Below, one piece after another: positions 38,544 through 47,687 of a stretch of 64,000 nucleotides of DNA (position 1 is its first letter; the number at the start of each line of letters is the position of its first letter). Made by a program: the position numbers and the translations under genes. Origin of the DNA: Cupriavidus yeoncheonensis (GTDB lineage Bacteria > Pseudomonadota > Gammaproteobacteria > Burkholderiales > Burkholderiaceae); assembly GCF_905397275.1 (NCBI RefSeq), contig NZ_CAJPUY010000007.1:186001-250000 (forward strand), written 5' to 3'. The notes beneath the pieces were generated by a model. It saw only the letters and a list, made by a program, of their open reading frames with translations. It did not search any database and had not been told where the DNA came from.

Positions 38544-40832
38544 ATGACTGCGACAATCCTCGATACCGTTCCCGAGGCGGAGGCCTCCACCCCGCGCGCG
38601 CAGCGCCTGGCGCTGCTGCAGGCCAGCGGCGTGCTGCTGGTGACGCGCGCCCCGCAGGCGGCGGCGCGTCCCGCGCCGGGCCAGCCGGGCGCCGCCTCCG
38701 ACTATGTGCCGGCGTTGCCGGACATCTTCGTCGCCGTGCGCGATACCGGCGAGGTGCTGGCCTTCAATGGCCACGTCGACCTGGGCACCGGCATCCGCAC
38801 CGCGCTGGCGCAGATCGTCGCGGAAGAACTGGATGTGCCGCTCGCGCGCGTGCGCATGGTGCTCGGCCATACGGAGGCCACGCCCAACCAGGGCCCGACC
38901 ATCGCCAGCGCGTCGATCCAGATCTCCGCGATTCCGCTGCGGCGCGCGGCCGCGCAGGCCCGCGCGTGGCTGCAGGCGCGCGCGGCGCAGCAACTGGGCG
39001 TGGCGCCGGAAACGCTGGAGGCCGACGATGGCGTCTTCCGCGTGAAAGGGGCGCAGCAGGGCATCGGCTACGGCGCGCTGGTGGCCGAGGCGCATGTCGA
39101 GCTGCCGCTGGCCGACGACGTGCAGACCAAGCCGGTCGAGGCCTACCGCATCGTTGGCCGCGGCGCGGGCCGCGTGGACATACCCGACAAGGCGCGCGGC
39201 GTGCTGACCTTCGTGCATGACGTGCGCGTGCCCGGCATGCTGCACGGGCGCGTGGTACGGCCGCCGTATGCCGGCCGGGATGCCGGCGAGTTTGTCGGAA
39301 CCAGCCTGCTGGAAGTCGATCGCGATTCGGTGCGTGATGTACCGGGACTCATCGACGTTGTCGTGCAGGGCGATTTCGTCGGCGTGGTTGCCGAGCGCGA
39401 GGAGTATGCGGTGTTGGCGGCGCGCCGCCTGCGCGTGCGCTGGAAGCCGGTGCCGCCGCTGGTGGCGCTCGATGATCCGGAGCCCGCGTTGCGCGCCAGT
39501 CCGGCCAGGCGCCGCGACCTGCTCGACGATGGCGAAATGCCGGCGCCGGCTGCCGGTACCACGCTGGAACGCCATTTCGTCTGGCCCTACCAGATGCACG
39601 GCTCCATCGGACCGTCCTGCGCCGTGGCGGACTGGCGCGCGGATGGCCTCACCGTATGGTCGGGCACGCAGAACCCGCATGTGCTGCGGATCGACCTGGC
39701 GCGCTTGTCGGGGCTTGGCGAAGACGGCATCGAGATCGTGCGCATGGAGGCCGCCGGTTGCTATGGCCGCAACTGCGCGGATGATGTCTGCGCCGACGCC
39801 GTGCTGCTGTCGCGCGCGGTGGGCCGTCCGGTGCGCGTGCAACTCTCGCGCGAGCAGGAGCACCTGTGGGAGCCCAAGGGCGCGGCGCAGCTGATGGACG
39901 TCAGCGCCAAGCTCGGCGCCGGCGGCGAGTTGCTCGGCTATGACTTCGTCAGCCGCTATCCGTCCAACGATGCGCCGACGCTGGCGCTGCTGCTGACCGG
40001 CCAGGTGCCCAATGCACCGCGCATGCTCGAGATGGGCGACCGTACCGCCGTGCCGCCATACGCTTACACGGGCCGCCGCATCGGCTGCGACGATACGCCC
40101 GCCATCGTGCGCGCGTCATGGTTGCGCGGGGTCTCGGCACTGCCGAATACGTTCGCCCATGAATGCATGATCGACGAGCTGGCGGCCGAGGCGGGCACGG
40201 ATCCGGTCGACTTCCGGCTGCGGCACCTGCCGGACGAGCGCGCGGCCGACCTGCTGCGCGCCGTGGCGGATGCTTCAGGCTGGCAGCGCGGCGCACAGGG
40301 TTCACGCGGCGTACCGGATGCGGACGGCAGGCTGCGCGGCCGCGGCGTGGCCTACGCGCGCTATATCCACAGCCGCTTTCCGGGCTTCGGCGCGGCGTGG
40401 GCAGCTTGGATCCTCGATGTTTCGGTAGACGTCGCCACGGGCCAGATTGAAGTCGAGAAGATCGTCGTGGGCCAGGACACCGGCATGATGGTCAACCCCG
40501 ACGGCGTGCGCCACCAGATCCACGGCAACGTGGTGCAGACGCTGAGCCGCGTGCTCAAGGAGCAGGTGCGCTTTGACGCCGCGGGCGTGGCCAGTCGCGA
40601 GTGGGGCGGCTATCCGCTGCTGACGTTCCCGGAGATCCCGCCGATCGAGGTGGTGCTGATGCCGCGGCAGTCGGAGCCGCCGCTGGGCGCGGGTGAGTCG
40701 GCGTCGTTGCCGGGCGCGCCGGCGATCGCCAACGCGTTGTTCGATGCGATGGGCGTGCGGTTGCGGCGGCCGCCGTTTGTACCGGAGACGGTGCTGGCGG
40801 CGTTGCGCAATCAGCCCAATCGCCAGCCCTAG
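38544..40832 (+). CDS. ndhL: nicotinate dehydrogenase molybdopterin subunit (NdhL/NicB-like)
   Basis: The 762-residue protein belongs to the aldehyde oxidase/xanthine dehydrogenase molybdopterin family. Its order is unusual, as in IorB-like enzymes: a cofactor-binding segment (FNGHVDLGTGIRTALAQ, about 75-90) comes first, then the small AOR1 domain (about 185-290, GVLTFVHDVRVPGM), then the rest. The catalytic glutamate is Glu718 in PLGAGESASLPG near the C-terminus. It lacks haem sites, which reside on ndhM. With nicA and ndhM it should form the nicotinate hydroxylase. It has its own promoter region, divergent from TetR, and is 6 kb from the other subunit genes. Confidence 0.88.
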   Translation: MTATILDTVPEAEASTPRAQRLALLQASGVLLVTRAPQAAARPAPGQPGAASDYVPALPDIFVAVRDTGEVLAFNGHVDLGTGIRTALAQIVAEELDVPLARVRMVLGHTEATPNQGPTIASASIQISAIPLRRAAAQARAWLQARAAQQLGVAPETLEADDGVFRVKGAQQGIGYGALVAEAHVELPLADDVQTKPVEAYRIVGRGAGRVDIPDKARGVLTFVHDVRVPGMLHGRVVRPPYAGRDAGEFVGTSLLEVDRDSVRDVPGLIDVVVQGDFVGVVAEREEYAVLAARRLRVRWKPVPPLVALDDPEPALRASPARRRDLLDDGEMPAPAAGTTLERHFVWPYQMHGSIGPSCAVADWRADGLTVWSGTQNPHVLRIDLARLSGLGEDGIEIVRMEAAGCYGRNCADDVCADAVLLSRAVGRPVRVQLSREQEHLWEPKGAAQLMDVSAKLGAGGELLGYDFVSRYPSNDAPTLALLLTGQVPNAPRMLEMGDRTAVPPYAYTGRRIGCDDTPAIVRASWLRGVSALPNTFAHECMIDELAAEAGTDPVDFRLRHLPDERAADLLRAVADASGWQRGAQGSRGVPDADGRLRGRGVAYARYIHSRFPGFGAAWAAWILDVSVDVATGQIEVEKIVVGQDTGMMVNPDGVRHQIHGNVVQTLSRVLKEQVRFDAAGVASREWGGYPLLTFPEIPPIEVVLMPRQSEPPLGAGESASLPGAPAIANALFDAMGVRLRRPPFVPETVLAALRNQPNRQP

Positions 40833-40849
40833 CAAACCGATTGTCGGCG

Positions 40850-40873
40850 CCCTCTCCCTCAAGCGGGAGAGGG
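40850..40873. repeat. CCCTCTCCC/GGGAGAGGG intergenic hairpin
   Basis: A perfect 9-bp stem with a six-base loop lies 17 bases after ndhL. Palindromes of this kind are scattered between genes in many proteobacteria. No T-run follows, but it could stabilise the ends of the converging ndhL and MarR transcripts. Confidence 0.6.
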
Positions 40874-40901
40874 ATAGCAAACCTGTGACGTGCCTGGCGT
40901 G

Positions 40902-41381
40902 TCAGCCCGCGCCGTTGCCCTCGTCGATCTCGCTCATCTTGCGCAGCAGGTAAGTCACCGCCACGCGCTCGGCCGGATTCAGGTTGCCAAACGTCTGTTC
41001 GGAAATCTGCTTCGCAAACGGCACCGTCTCGTCGATCAATGCCAGCCCGGCATCCGTCACCGTCACCACCACCTTGCGCCGGTCATTCGGGTCGTGCGAT
41101 ACCGCGATCAGCTGGCGTGCCTTCAATCGTTCGATGATGCCCCGCACCGTGGCCTGGTCGATCGCCGTGGCCCGCACCACTTCATTGAGCGAACATGGCT
41201 GCCGGTCCCTGACCGCGCACAGCACCACGAACTGCGCGGCCGTGAGCTGCGAATCGGGAATCGTCTGCTGGAAGATGGCCACGTGGCGCTGGTACGCGCG
41301 GCGCAGCAGGTGGCCCACCTGTTCGGTGAAATCGTAGCCGGGTTCGAGCTTGCCGGCAGGCTGGTCGGAAGAGGAGGGCAC
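40902..41381 (-). CDS. nicR: MarR-family regulator, NicR/BpsR-like
   Basis: The 159-residue protein has the MarR winged helix: QLTAAQFVVLCAV, SLNEVVRATAIDQATVRGII as the recognition helix, and HDPNDRRKVVVTVTDAG as the wing. The family member NicR/BpsR represses nicC and nicE-type operons in Pseudomonas and Bordetella and is relieved by 6-hydroxynicotinate. It lies at the end of the nic island, so it is the best candidate for binding AGTGTACACACT at the nicC/nicE promoters. That assignment is inference; the operator of the known proteins was not checked. Confidence 0.85.
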   Translation of the reverse strand: MPSSSDQPAGKLEPGYDFTEQVGHLLRRAYQRHVAIFQQTIPDSQLTAAQFVVLCAVRDRQPCSLNEVVRATAIDQATVRGIIERLKARQLIAVSHDPNDRRKVVVTVTDAGLALIDETVPFAKQISEQTFGNLNPAERVAVTYLLRKMSEIDEGNGAG

Positions 41382-41455
41382 GTCGATCGTGGTGCGATGG
41401 ATGGTGTGCCCCGAGTATACCGACGAAGGCGATTAAGGTGCGCCTGCGGCGAACC

Positions 41456-42454
41456 TTAATCGACGGTGATGGCCGCGCTCTTCGCTACCTTGCCGAAGCG
41501 TTCGTACTCCTGCAGCGTCAGCGTCTGCAGCTCCGCCGCGCTCGAGCCCTTCGGGTTGAAGCCGGCCTGCGTCAGCTTCTCGCGCACGTCCGCGCGGCCC
41601 AGCGCTTCGACGAAGGCCGCATTGAGTGCCTGCACCACGGGCGCGGGCAGGTTGGCCGGACCATAGACGCCGAACCACGGTTCCACGGCATAGCCCGGCA
41701 GGCCGGCCTCGGCCAGCGTCGGGACGTCAGGCAGCGACGGCGAACGGCTCTTGCCGGCCACGGCCAGCGCGCGCAGCTTGCCTGCCTGGATGTGCGGCAG
41801 CGAGGCAGGCAGGTTGTCGAACATCACGGCAATATGCCCGCCGAGCATGTCGTTGATGGCCGGGCTGCTGCCCTTGTACGGCACGTGCGTCAGGCCGGCA
41901 TGCGTCGTCTGCGAGAACATCGCGCCGGCCAGGTGCATCGACGTGCCGGTGCCCGCGGTCGCGTACGTCAGGCCGGGATGCGCCTTGGCATAGGCAATCA
42001 GTTCCGGCACGGTCTTTACCGGCAGTGATGGGCTCACTTCCAGCACGATGGTCGAGGTGCCGAGCAGGCTGATGGCGGTGAAGTCCTTGCGCGGGTCGAA
42101 CGGCACCTGCTTGTAGATATGCGGATTCAGCGCGTTGGTGGAGATCGCGCCGAAGCCGATGGTGTAGCCATCGGGCGCAGCCTTGGCCACGGCGTCCATG
42201 CCGATGTTGCCCCCGGCGCCCGGACGGTTCTCGATGACCACGGGCTGGCCCAGCTTCTCCGCCACGCGCTGGCCGACGGTGCGCGCGACGAGATCCGTGG
42301 TGCCGCCGGCGGCGTACGGGACGACGAAGCGGATCGGCCTGGCCGGGAACGTCTCGGCGGCGGCTGCGGCCAGCGGCAGGGTGCCGAGCGTGGCGGCGCC
42401 GAGCGTCAGGGCGATCAGCGCGGCGCGGCGGCAAAGGGCAGGGCGTTGCGGCAT
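41456..42454 (-). CDS. Bug-family tripartite tricarboxylate transporter substrate-binding protein
   Basis: The 332-residue protein has a signal peptide (residues 1 to about 34, ending AAAAA) and the Bug/TctC fold: PIRFVVPYAAGGTTDLVAR, VVIENRPGAGGNIG, HVPYKGSSPAINDMLGG and the C-terminal helix. Bug proteins capture carboxylates in the periplasm, and hundreds exist in Burkholderiales without dedicated permeases. A Bordetella member, Bug27, was shown to bind nicotinate-like ligands, so a pyridine carboxylate is a sensible guess here. It is on the same strand as the MarR gene, 74 bases away. Confidence 0.88.
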   Translation of the reverse strand: MPQRPALCRRAALIALTLGAATLGTLPLAAAAAETFPARPIRFVVPYAAGGTTDLVARTVGQRVAEKLGQPVVIENRPGAGGNIGMDAVAKAAPDGYTIGFGAISTNALNPHIYKQVPFDPRKDFTAISLLGTSTIVLEVSPSLPVKTVPELIAYAKAHPGLTYATAGTGTSMHLAGAMFSQTTHAGLTHVPYKGSSPAINDMLGGHIAVMFDNLPASLPHIQAGKLRALAVAGKSRSPSLPDVPTLAEAGLPGYAVEPWFGVYGPANLPAPVVQALNAAFVEALGRADVREKLTQAGFNPKGSSAAELQTLTLQEYERFGKVAKSAAITVD

Positions 42455-42706
42455 GGTGCGGGAATCTCCTCTTGCGGGTTGCGTTGTTCTTTGGTCCTGG
42501 ACGGCCAAGGGCCGTGCGCGGAAGCGCCCATTGTAGGCAAATGCGCTCGCGCGCAGGCATACCGGGAGGTAGGAAGATGCCCATGCTTCTTTTCGCATAC
42601 AATGGTCTGGTCGTCTTTTTCGACCCGGCCGGCCACGGCCACGGTTGGGGCGGCAGTCCCTCTCCGCTTGAATTCCCCCGTGCCAGTTTCACCAAAATCC
42701 CTTGCC

Positions 42707-43606
42707 ATGCCAGCTGCGTTGCCGTCGCCGCAGCGTTCCGGGCTGGCCATCGCGGCCGTTGGCGCCGTGCTGTTCTCCGCCAAGGCCATCGTCGCCAAAC
42801 TGATGTACCGCTACAACGTGGACGCCGTCATGGTGATCACGCTGCGCATGCTGTTCGCCGTGCCGTTGTTCATGGCGATCGGCTGGTGGCAGTCGCGGCG
42901 CCTGCCGGCGCTGTCGTGGGCCGACCGTGCCCGCGTGGTGTTCCTCGGCTTTATCGGCTACTACCTGTCGAGCTTCATGGATTTCCTGGGCCTGCAGTAC
43001 ATCACGGCGGGGCTGGAACGGCTGATCCTGTTCCTGACGCCGTCATTCGTGCTGCTGGCCACGGCGCTGCTGTTCCGGCGTCCGATCGCCGCGCGGCAGT
43101 GGGTGTCGCTGCTGCTGGCCTATGTCGGCATCGTGCTGGTATTCGCCCATGACCTGGATGTCACTGGCCCCACGGTATGGCTGGGCGGGGCGCTGGTGCT
43201 GGCCAGTGCCTTGACGTATGGTATCTACCTGATCCTGAGCGGCGAGCTGGTGCAGCGCATCGGTTCGCTGCGGCTGGTGGCGTACGCGATGTGCGTTTCC
43301 ACGGCATGCTGCGTGCTGCAATACCTGGCGCTGGGCCGGCCCGTAGCCGAACTCGCGCAGCCGGCGCCGGTGATGTGGCTGTCACTCGTCAACGCGGTAT
43401 TCTGCACGGTGCTGCCGGTATCGATGACGATGGTGGCCGTGGCCCGCATCGGCGCGCCAATGGCGTCGCAGGCCGGCATGATCGGTCCGGTATCGACGCT
43501 GTTCCTGGCCTTCTGGCTGCTCGACGAACCCGTCAGCGGCGTGCAGCTGGCGGGCAGCGCACTGGTGCTGGGCGGAATGTACCTGTTGTCGGCGCGCAAG
43601 CCATGA
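42707..43606 (+). CDS. EamA-type drug/metabolite transporter
   Basis: The 299-residue protein has ten predicted spans as two EamA repeats: the first from LAIAAVGAVLFSAKAIVAKL, the second from WLGGALVLASALTYGIYLIL. The start at 42707 gives the normal length; a frame open far upstream is not protein-like. These proteins export small metabolites or amino acids across the inner membrane; the substrate cannot be assigned. It is divergent from the Bug gene. Confidence 0.88.
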   Translation: MPAALPSPQRSGLAIAAVGAVLFSAKAIVAKLMYRYNVDAVMVITLRMLFAVPLFMAIGWWQSRRLPALSWADRARVVFLGFIGYYLSSFMDFLGLQYITAGLERLILFLTPSFVLLATALLFRRPIAARQWVSLLLAYVGIVLVFAHDLDVTGPTVWLGGALVLASALTYGIYLILSGELVQRIGSLRLVAYAMCVSTACCVLQYLALGRPVAELAQPAPVMWLSLVNAVFCTVLPVSMTMVAVARIGAPMASQAGMIGPVSTLFLAFWLLDEPVSGVQLAGSALVLGGMYLLSARKP

Positions 43607-43674
43607 CTGCGCGGCGGCGAGAAACCTGACTGACAAACGAAGACACGAGCGACAAGCAACAAGGAGAACGGAAC

Positions 43675-44463
43675 ATGGATCTGGGACTGCGTGGCAAGCA
43701 TGCACTGGTGTGCGGCGCGAGCAAGGGCCTGGGCTTTGCCTGCGCGGACGCGCTGGCTGCCGAGGGCGTCGATGTGGTAATCGTGGCGCGCGGCGCCGAT
43801 GCGCTGGAAAAGGCCGCGGCCGGCCTGCGCGCGCGCCATGGCCGCCGCGTGGTCGCGGTGGCCACCGACATCACGAAGCCGGAAGGCCGCAAGGCCGCGC
43901 TCGATGCCGTGGCAAAGCTCGGCGACCTCGATATCCTGGTCAACAATGCGGGCGGCCCGCCCCCGGGCAACTTCCGCGACTGGGACCGCGACGCGTGGCT
44001 GGCCGCGCTGGACGCCAACATGCTGACCCCGATCGAGCTGATCAAGGCCACGGTCGACGGCATGATCGCGCGCAAGTGGGGCCGCATCATCAATATCACG
44101 AGCGGCGCGGTGAAGGCGCCGATCGACGTGCTGGGCCTGTCCAACGGTGCGCGCTCGGGCCTGACCGGCTTCATCGCCGGGCTGGCGCGCGAAGTCGCGC
44201 AGCACGGCGTGACGGTCAATAACCTGCTGCCGGGGCCGTTCAACACCGATCGCCTGGCCAAGACCATGGAAGGCGCGGCGCAGAAGGCCAACCTGAGCAT
44301 CGAGGAAATCGCGCAACGCCGCGCCGCGCAGAACCCGTCGCGCCGCTTCGGCGACCCGGCCGAGTTCGGCGCCACCTGCGCCTTCCTGTGCAGCCGCCAG
44401 GCCGCGTACATCACGGCGCAGAACATCCTGCTCGACGGCGGCGCCTACCCCGGCACGTTCTGA
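43675..44463 (+). CDS. SDR-family oxidoreductase lacking the YxxxK catalytic motif
   Basis: The 262-residue protein has the Rossmann motif [11 protein letters not shown] (residues 14-24) and [15 protein letters not shown]. After the catalytic-type Ser in [10 protein letters not shown], the expected Tyr and Lys are replaced by Ser and Arg (GLSNGARSG). It matches a beta-ketoacyl reductase-like SDR subgroup with a non-canonical active site. The cofactor site looks intact, so it may still bind NAD(P)H. It is 65 bases upstream of mgsA and 68 bases downstream of the EamA gene. Confidence 0.88.
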   Translation: MDLGLRGKHALVCGASKGLGFACADALAAEGVDVVIVARGADALEKAAAGLRARHGRRVVAVATDITKPEGRKAALDAVAKLGDLDILVNNAGGPPPGNFRDWDRDAWLAALDANMLTPIELIKATVDGMIARKWGRIINITSGAVKAPIDVLGLSNGARSGLTGFIAGLAREVAQHGVTVNNLLPGPFNTDRLAKTMEGAAQKANLSIEEIAQRRAAQNPSRRFGDPAEFGATCAFLCSRQAAYITAQNILLDGGAYPGTF

Positions 44464-44528
44464 ACCCGGCGCGGCCCCGGTACTGGCCGCATATTCACTG
44501 CAGTCGCTTACCGCAACAAGGACCCTTG

Positions 44529-44918
44529 ATGACCCGCCCACGTATCGCCCTGATTGCACACGACCACAAGAAAGACGACATCGTCGCCTTTGCCACGCGG
44601 CACCGCGAATTCCTTTCGCAGTGCGAGCTGCTCGCGACCGGCACCACCGGTGGCCGGCTGATCGATGAAGTCGGGCTGGACGTGACGCGGATGCTGTCCG
44701 GACCGTGGGGCGGCGACCTGCAGATCGGCGCGCAACTCGCGGAAGGGCGCGTGCGCGCCGTGATCTTCCTGCGCGACCCGATGACGCCGCAGCCGCACGA
44801 ACCGGATATCAATGCGCTGGTGCGCGCGTGCGACGTGCATAACGTGCCGTGCGCGACCAACGTCGCCACTGCGGACCTGGTGATCGCCGAGCTGTGCCGC
44901 GTCGAGGCGAAGGCCTGA
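44529..44918 (+). CDS. mgsA: methylglyoxal synthase
   Basis: The 129-residue enzyme turns dihydroxyacetone phosphate into methylglyoxal and phosphate, a bypass of lower glycolysis when phosphate is short. [11 protein letters not shown] carries the N-terminal His, TGTTGGRL binds phosphate, [16 protein letters not shown] contains the catalytic Asp, and [15 protein letters not shown] is conserved. AAGGA lies upstream of the ATG. It stands between two oxidoreductase genes, which may help deal with reactive carbonyls. Confidence 0.95.
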   Translation: MTRPRIALIAHDHKKDDIVAFATRHREFLSQCELLATGTTGGRLIDEVGLDVTRMLSGPWGGDLQIGAQLAEGRVRAVIFLRDPMTPQPHEPDINALVRACDVHNVPCATNVATADLVIAELCRVEAKA

Positions 44919-44958
44919 TCCCCAACCCCATACAGCCTGGCTGACAGGAGACATGCAG

Positions 44959-45936
44959 ATGACCAAAGCCATCCGGATCGAACAGACCGGCGGACCGGAA
45001 GTGATGCAGTGGGTCGACGTGGAGGTCGGCGAGCCCGGCCCCGGCGAGGTCCGTATCCGCCATGAGGCGGTGGGGCTCAACTATATCGACGTCTACTTCC
45101 GCACCGGCCTCTACAAGCAGCCGCTGCCCGGCGGGCTGGGCATGGAAGGCGCGGGCGTGGTCGAGGCGGTGGGCGAGGGCGTGACCCACCTGCGTACGGG
45201 CGACCGGGTGGCCTACGCGGGGCGTCCGACCGGCGCCTATGCGCAGGTGCGCGTGATGCCGGCCGATATCGTGGTGCGCCTGCCCGGGTCGATTTCCTTC
45301 GAGCAGGGCGCGGCCATGATGCTGCAAGGCCTGACCGTGCAATACCTGATCCGCGACAGCTATCGCGTGCAGGCTGGCGACACCGTGCTGCTGCATGCCG
45401 CCGCCGGCGGCGTCGGGCTGATCGCGTGCCAGTGGCTGAAGGCGCTCGGCGTCACGGTGATCGGCACGGTCGGCAGCGACGAGAAGGCGGAACTGGCGCG
45501 CGCGCATGGCTGCACGCATACCGTCGTCTATACACGCGAATCGTTCGTGGACCGGGTGAAGGAAATCACCGGCGGCAAGGGTGTGCCGGCCGTGTATGAC
45601 TCGATCGGCGCGGATACCTTCCGTGGCTCGCTCGATTGCCTGGCGCCGCGCGGCACCATGGTGAGCTTCGGCAATGCCTCGGGCCCGGTACCGCCGTTCG
45701 ATATCTCGGTGCTGGGCAACAAGGGGTCGCTGCGGCTTACGCGGCCGACGCTGATGACCTATGTGGTCCATCGCGAATTGCTGGAGCCGATGGTGGCGGA
45801 CCTGTTTGACTCGGTCGGCAGTGGCAAGGTGAAGATCGAGGTGCGCCAGCGCTACGCACTGGCCGATGTGGCGCAGGCGCATCGCGACCTGGAATCGCGC
45901 CGGACGACGGGGTCGACCATCCTGCTGCCGTACTGA
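44959..45936 (+). CDS. NADPH:quinone oxidoreductase (zinc-free MDR family)
   Basis: The 325-residue protein is a medium-chain dehydrogenase/reductase of the QOR type: GLNYIDVYFRTGLYKQPLPG and LHAAAGGVGLIACQWLKALG (nucleotide site), with no zinc ligands. It reduces quinones with NADPH. AGGAG is 8 bases before the ATG at 44959; an ATG two codons earlier is only 2 bases from it. A terminator follows, closing the possible SDR-mgsA-QOR operon. Confidence 0.92.
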   Translation: MTKAIRIEQTGGPEVMQWVDVEVGEPGPGEVRIRHEAVGLNYIDVYFRTGLYKQPLPGGLGMEGAGVVEAVGEGVTHLRTGDRVAYAGRPTGAYAQVRVMPADIVVRLPGSISFEQGAAMMLQGLTVQYLIRDSYRVQAGDTVLLHAAAGGVGLIACQWLKALGVTVIGTVGSDEKAELARAHGCTHTVVYTRESFVDRVKEITGGKGVPAVYDSIGADTFRGSLDCLAPRGTMVSFGNASGPVPPFDISVLGNKGSLRLTRPTLMTYVVHRELLEPMVADLFDSVGSGKVKIEVRQRYALADVAQAHRDLESRRTTGSTILLPY

Positions 45937-45957
45937 CGGCTGCGGTTACCGATGGAC

Positions 45958-45993
45958 AAAGCCCCCGGGCGGCACGCTGCCCGGGGGCTTTTC
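45958..45993. terminator. bidirectional intrinsic terminator
   Basis: AAAGCCCCCGGGC (45958-45970), an eight-base loop and GCCCGGGGGCTTT (45979-45991) form a perfect 13-bp stem ending in TTTT on the plus strand and AAA on the other side. It separates the QOR gene from the converging DUF1232 gene. Confidence 0.92.
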
Positions 45994-46005
45994 ACTTGCA
46001 GGGGC

Positions 46006-46299
46006 TCAGCGCGGCCTGACCGTGGAAGCGGTTGCGCGTGCCTCGGCCTGCCTCAGGATATGCGGTGGCAGGCGCTTGAGGATCAGGTGGACCGCAAGGG
46101 GGATCAGCACGACGTCATCGACGATGCCAAGCCCGGCGATAAAGTCAGGAATCAGATCGATCGGCGAAACGGCGTACAACAGCAGCCCGAAGGCCGCAGG
46201 CTTGAGCCAGGGCGGCGCATCCGGATGCCGCAGTGCATACCAGAACAGCCGTCCGTCGCGACGCACCAGCGTCCACAGGGCCGAAAAACGCTTCCACAT
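46006..46299 (-). CDS. YkvA-family small membrane protein (DUF1232)
   Basis: The 97-residue protein starts MWKRFSALWTLVRRDGRL after AAGGAGG. The DUF1232 core is YAVSPIDLIPDFIAGLGIVDDVVLIPLA, given here in words: the SPIDLIPD motif (about residues 44-51) followed by a hydrophobic helix. It is a common small membrane protein of unknown function. It converges on the QOR gene. Confidence 0.9.
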   Translation of the reverse strand: MWKRFSALWTLVRRDGRLFWYALRHPDAPPWLKPAAFGLLLYAVSPIDLIPDFIAGLGIVDDVVLIPLAVHLILKRLPPHILRQAEARATASTVRPR

Positions 46300-46439
46300 G
46301 AGAGGCCTCCTTCACTTTGCGGGCGCCAGCCAATGGCGCGTGCACAGATAGCTTGGGCCGATCGGGGCGGCTTCAAGTTCCGAAGGAAAAGCGGGTGGGG
46401 AATGAGACGAGGGGTGCGCCCCGCGCACAGCCGGGGCGG

Positions 46440-46467
46440 GCCCGCATGCCGTCACGGGCATGCGGGC
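46440..46467 (-). repeat. hairpin downstream of the BMP lipoprotein gene
   Basis: GCCCGCATGCC and GGCATGCGGGC form a perfect 11-bp stem around a six-base loop, 14 bases after the stop of the BMP gene. There is no T-run, so it may be an mRNA-stabilising element or a rho-assisted terminator. Confidence 0.65.
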
Positions 46468-46481
46468 TGGGGAGCTGCCGA

Positions 46482-47627
46482 TCAGCCCGGGATCTTGCCT
46501 TCCACGCCTTCGACGTAGAACTTCACGCCGTGCAGGAAGTTATCGTCGGCGGTCTGGTCCTTGGCGACCTGTTCCTTGCCGGTGTTGTCCTTGATCGGAC
46601 CCTTCCAGATCGGCGCGGAGCCGTCGACGATGCCCTTCTTGCGCTCGGCGACCAGCGCCTTCACGTCCTCAGGCACGATCGTGTTGAAGTCCTTCAGGTC
46701 GATCATGCCTTCCTTCAGGCCCCACCACGTGGTGTCGCTCTTCCAGCGGTTGTTCAGCACGTCGTCCACCACCTTGCTGTAGTAGACGCCCCACTGGATT
46801 TCCGACGCGGCCAGGTGAGCCTTTTCGCCGAACTTGCTCATATTGCTGTCCCAGCCGAACGCATACACGCCCTTCTCCTGCGCGGTCTGCACCACGGCGG
46901 CGGAGTCGGTGTTCTGCATCAGCATGTCGACACCCTGGCCGATCAGCGTGGTGGCGGCCTCACGCTCCTTGCCCGGATCAAACCACTTGTTCACCCAGAC
47001 CACCTTGACGGTCGCGTTCGGGTTGACGCTGCGCGCGCCCAGCGTGAACGAGTCGATGTTGCGGATCACCTCGGGGATGGGCACGGAACCCACCACGCCC
47101 ATCTTGCCCGACTTGCTCATCTTGCCGGCGACCACGCCCGCGAGGTAGGCGCCCTCGTAGGTGCGCACGTCATACTGGCCCAGGTTCGCGGCGGTCTTGA
47201 AGCCGGTGGCGTGCTCGAACTTCACGTCCGGGAATTCCTTGGCGACCTTGAGCATCGACTCCATGTAGCCGAAGGTGGTGCCGAAGATCAGCTTGTTGCC
47301 CTGGCTGGCCAGGTCGCGGAACACGCGCTCGGCGTCGGCGGCGGATTCGGGCACGTTCTCGACAAAGGTGGTCTTGACCTTGTCGCCGAACTTCTCTTCC
47401 ACGGCCTTGCGGCCGGCGTCGTGCGCAAACGTCCAGCCCGCGTCGCCCACCGGGCCGATATAGACGAAGGCAACCTTGAGCGGCTCGGCCTTCTGTTCGG
47501 CGGCGGGAGCGGAGCCCGGTGCGGCCGTCTCGGCCGGCTTCCCGGCTTCCTTCTTGCCGCAGCCGGCCAGGGCCAGCACAGCGGTGGCGGCCAGCGCCGC
47601 CAGGGTCTTCCTGCGCGTGACGATCAT
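46482..47627 (-). CDS. BMP-family ABC transporter substrate-binding lipoprotein
   Basis: The 381-residue protein starts MIVTRRKTLAALAATAVLAL and has a lipobox LAGC at about residues 20-23, then an Ala/Glu/Pro linker. The Bmp domain shows VAFVYIGPVGDAGWTFAHD, FGTTFGYMES, EGAYLAGVVAG and QNTDSAAVVQ. BMP proteins bind nucleosides or purines outside the membrane. It is the last gene of the operon ATPase-permease-permease-BMP. Confidence 0.93.
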   Translation of the reverse strand: MIVTRRKTLAALAATAVLALAGCGKKEAGKPAETAAPGSAPAAEQKAEPLKVAFVYIGPVGDAGWTFAHDAGRKAVEEKFGDKVKTTFVENVPESAADAERVFRDLASQGNKLIFGTTFGYMESMLKVAKEFPDVKFEHATGFKTAANLGQYDVRTYEGAYLAGVVAGKMSKSGKMGVVGSVPIPEVIRNIDSFTLGARSVNPNATVKVVWVNKWFDPGKEREAATTLIGQGVDMLMQNTDSAAVVQTAQEKGVYAFGWDSNMSKFGEKAHLAASEIQWGVYYSKVVDDVLNNRWKSDTTWWGLKEGMIDLKDFNTIVPEDVKALVAERKKGIVDGSAPIWKGPIKDNTGKEQVAKDQTADDNFLHGVKFYVEGVEGKIPG

Positions 47628-47687
47628 TGATTTCTCCTTGTGATGAATTGTGTTTGCTTGCGAGGCTCGTTCAACGGGATGGCTGCA

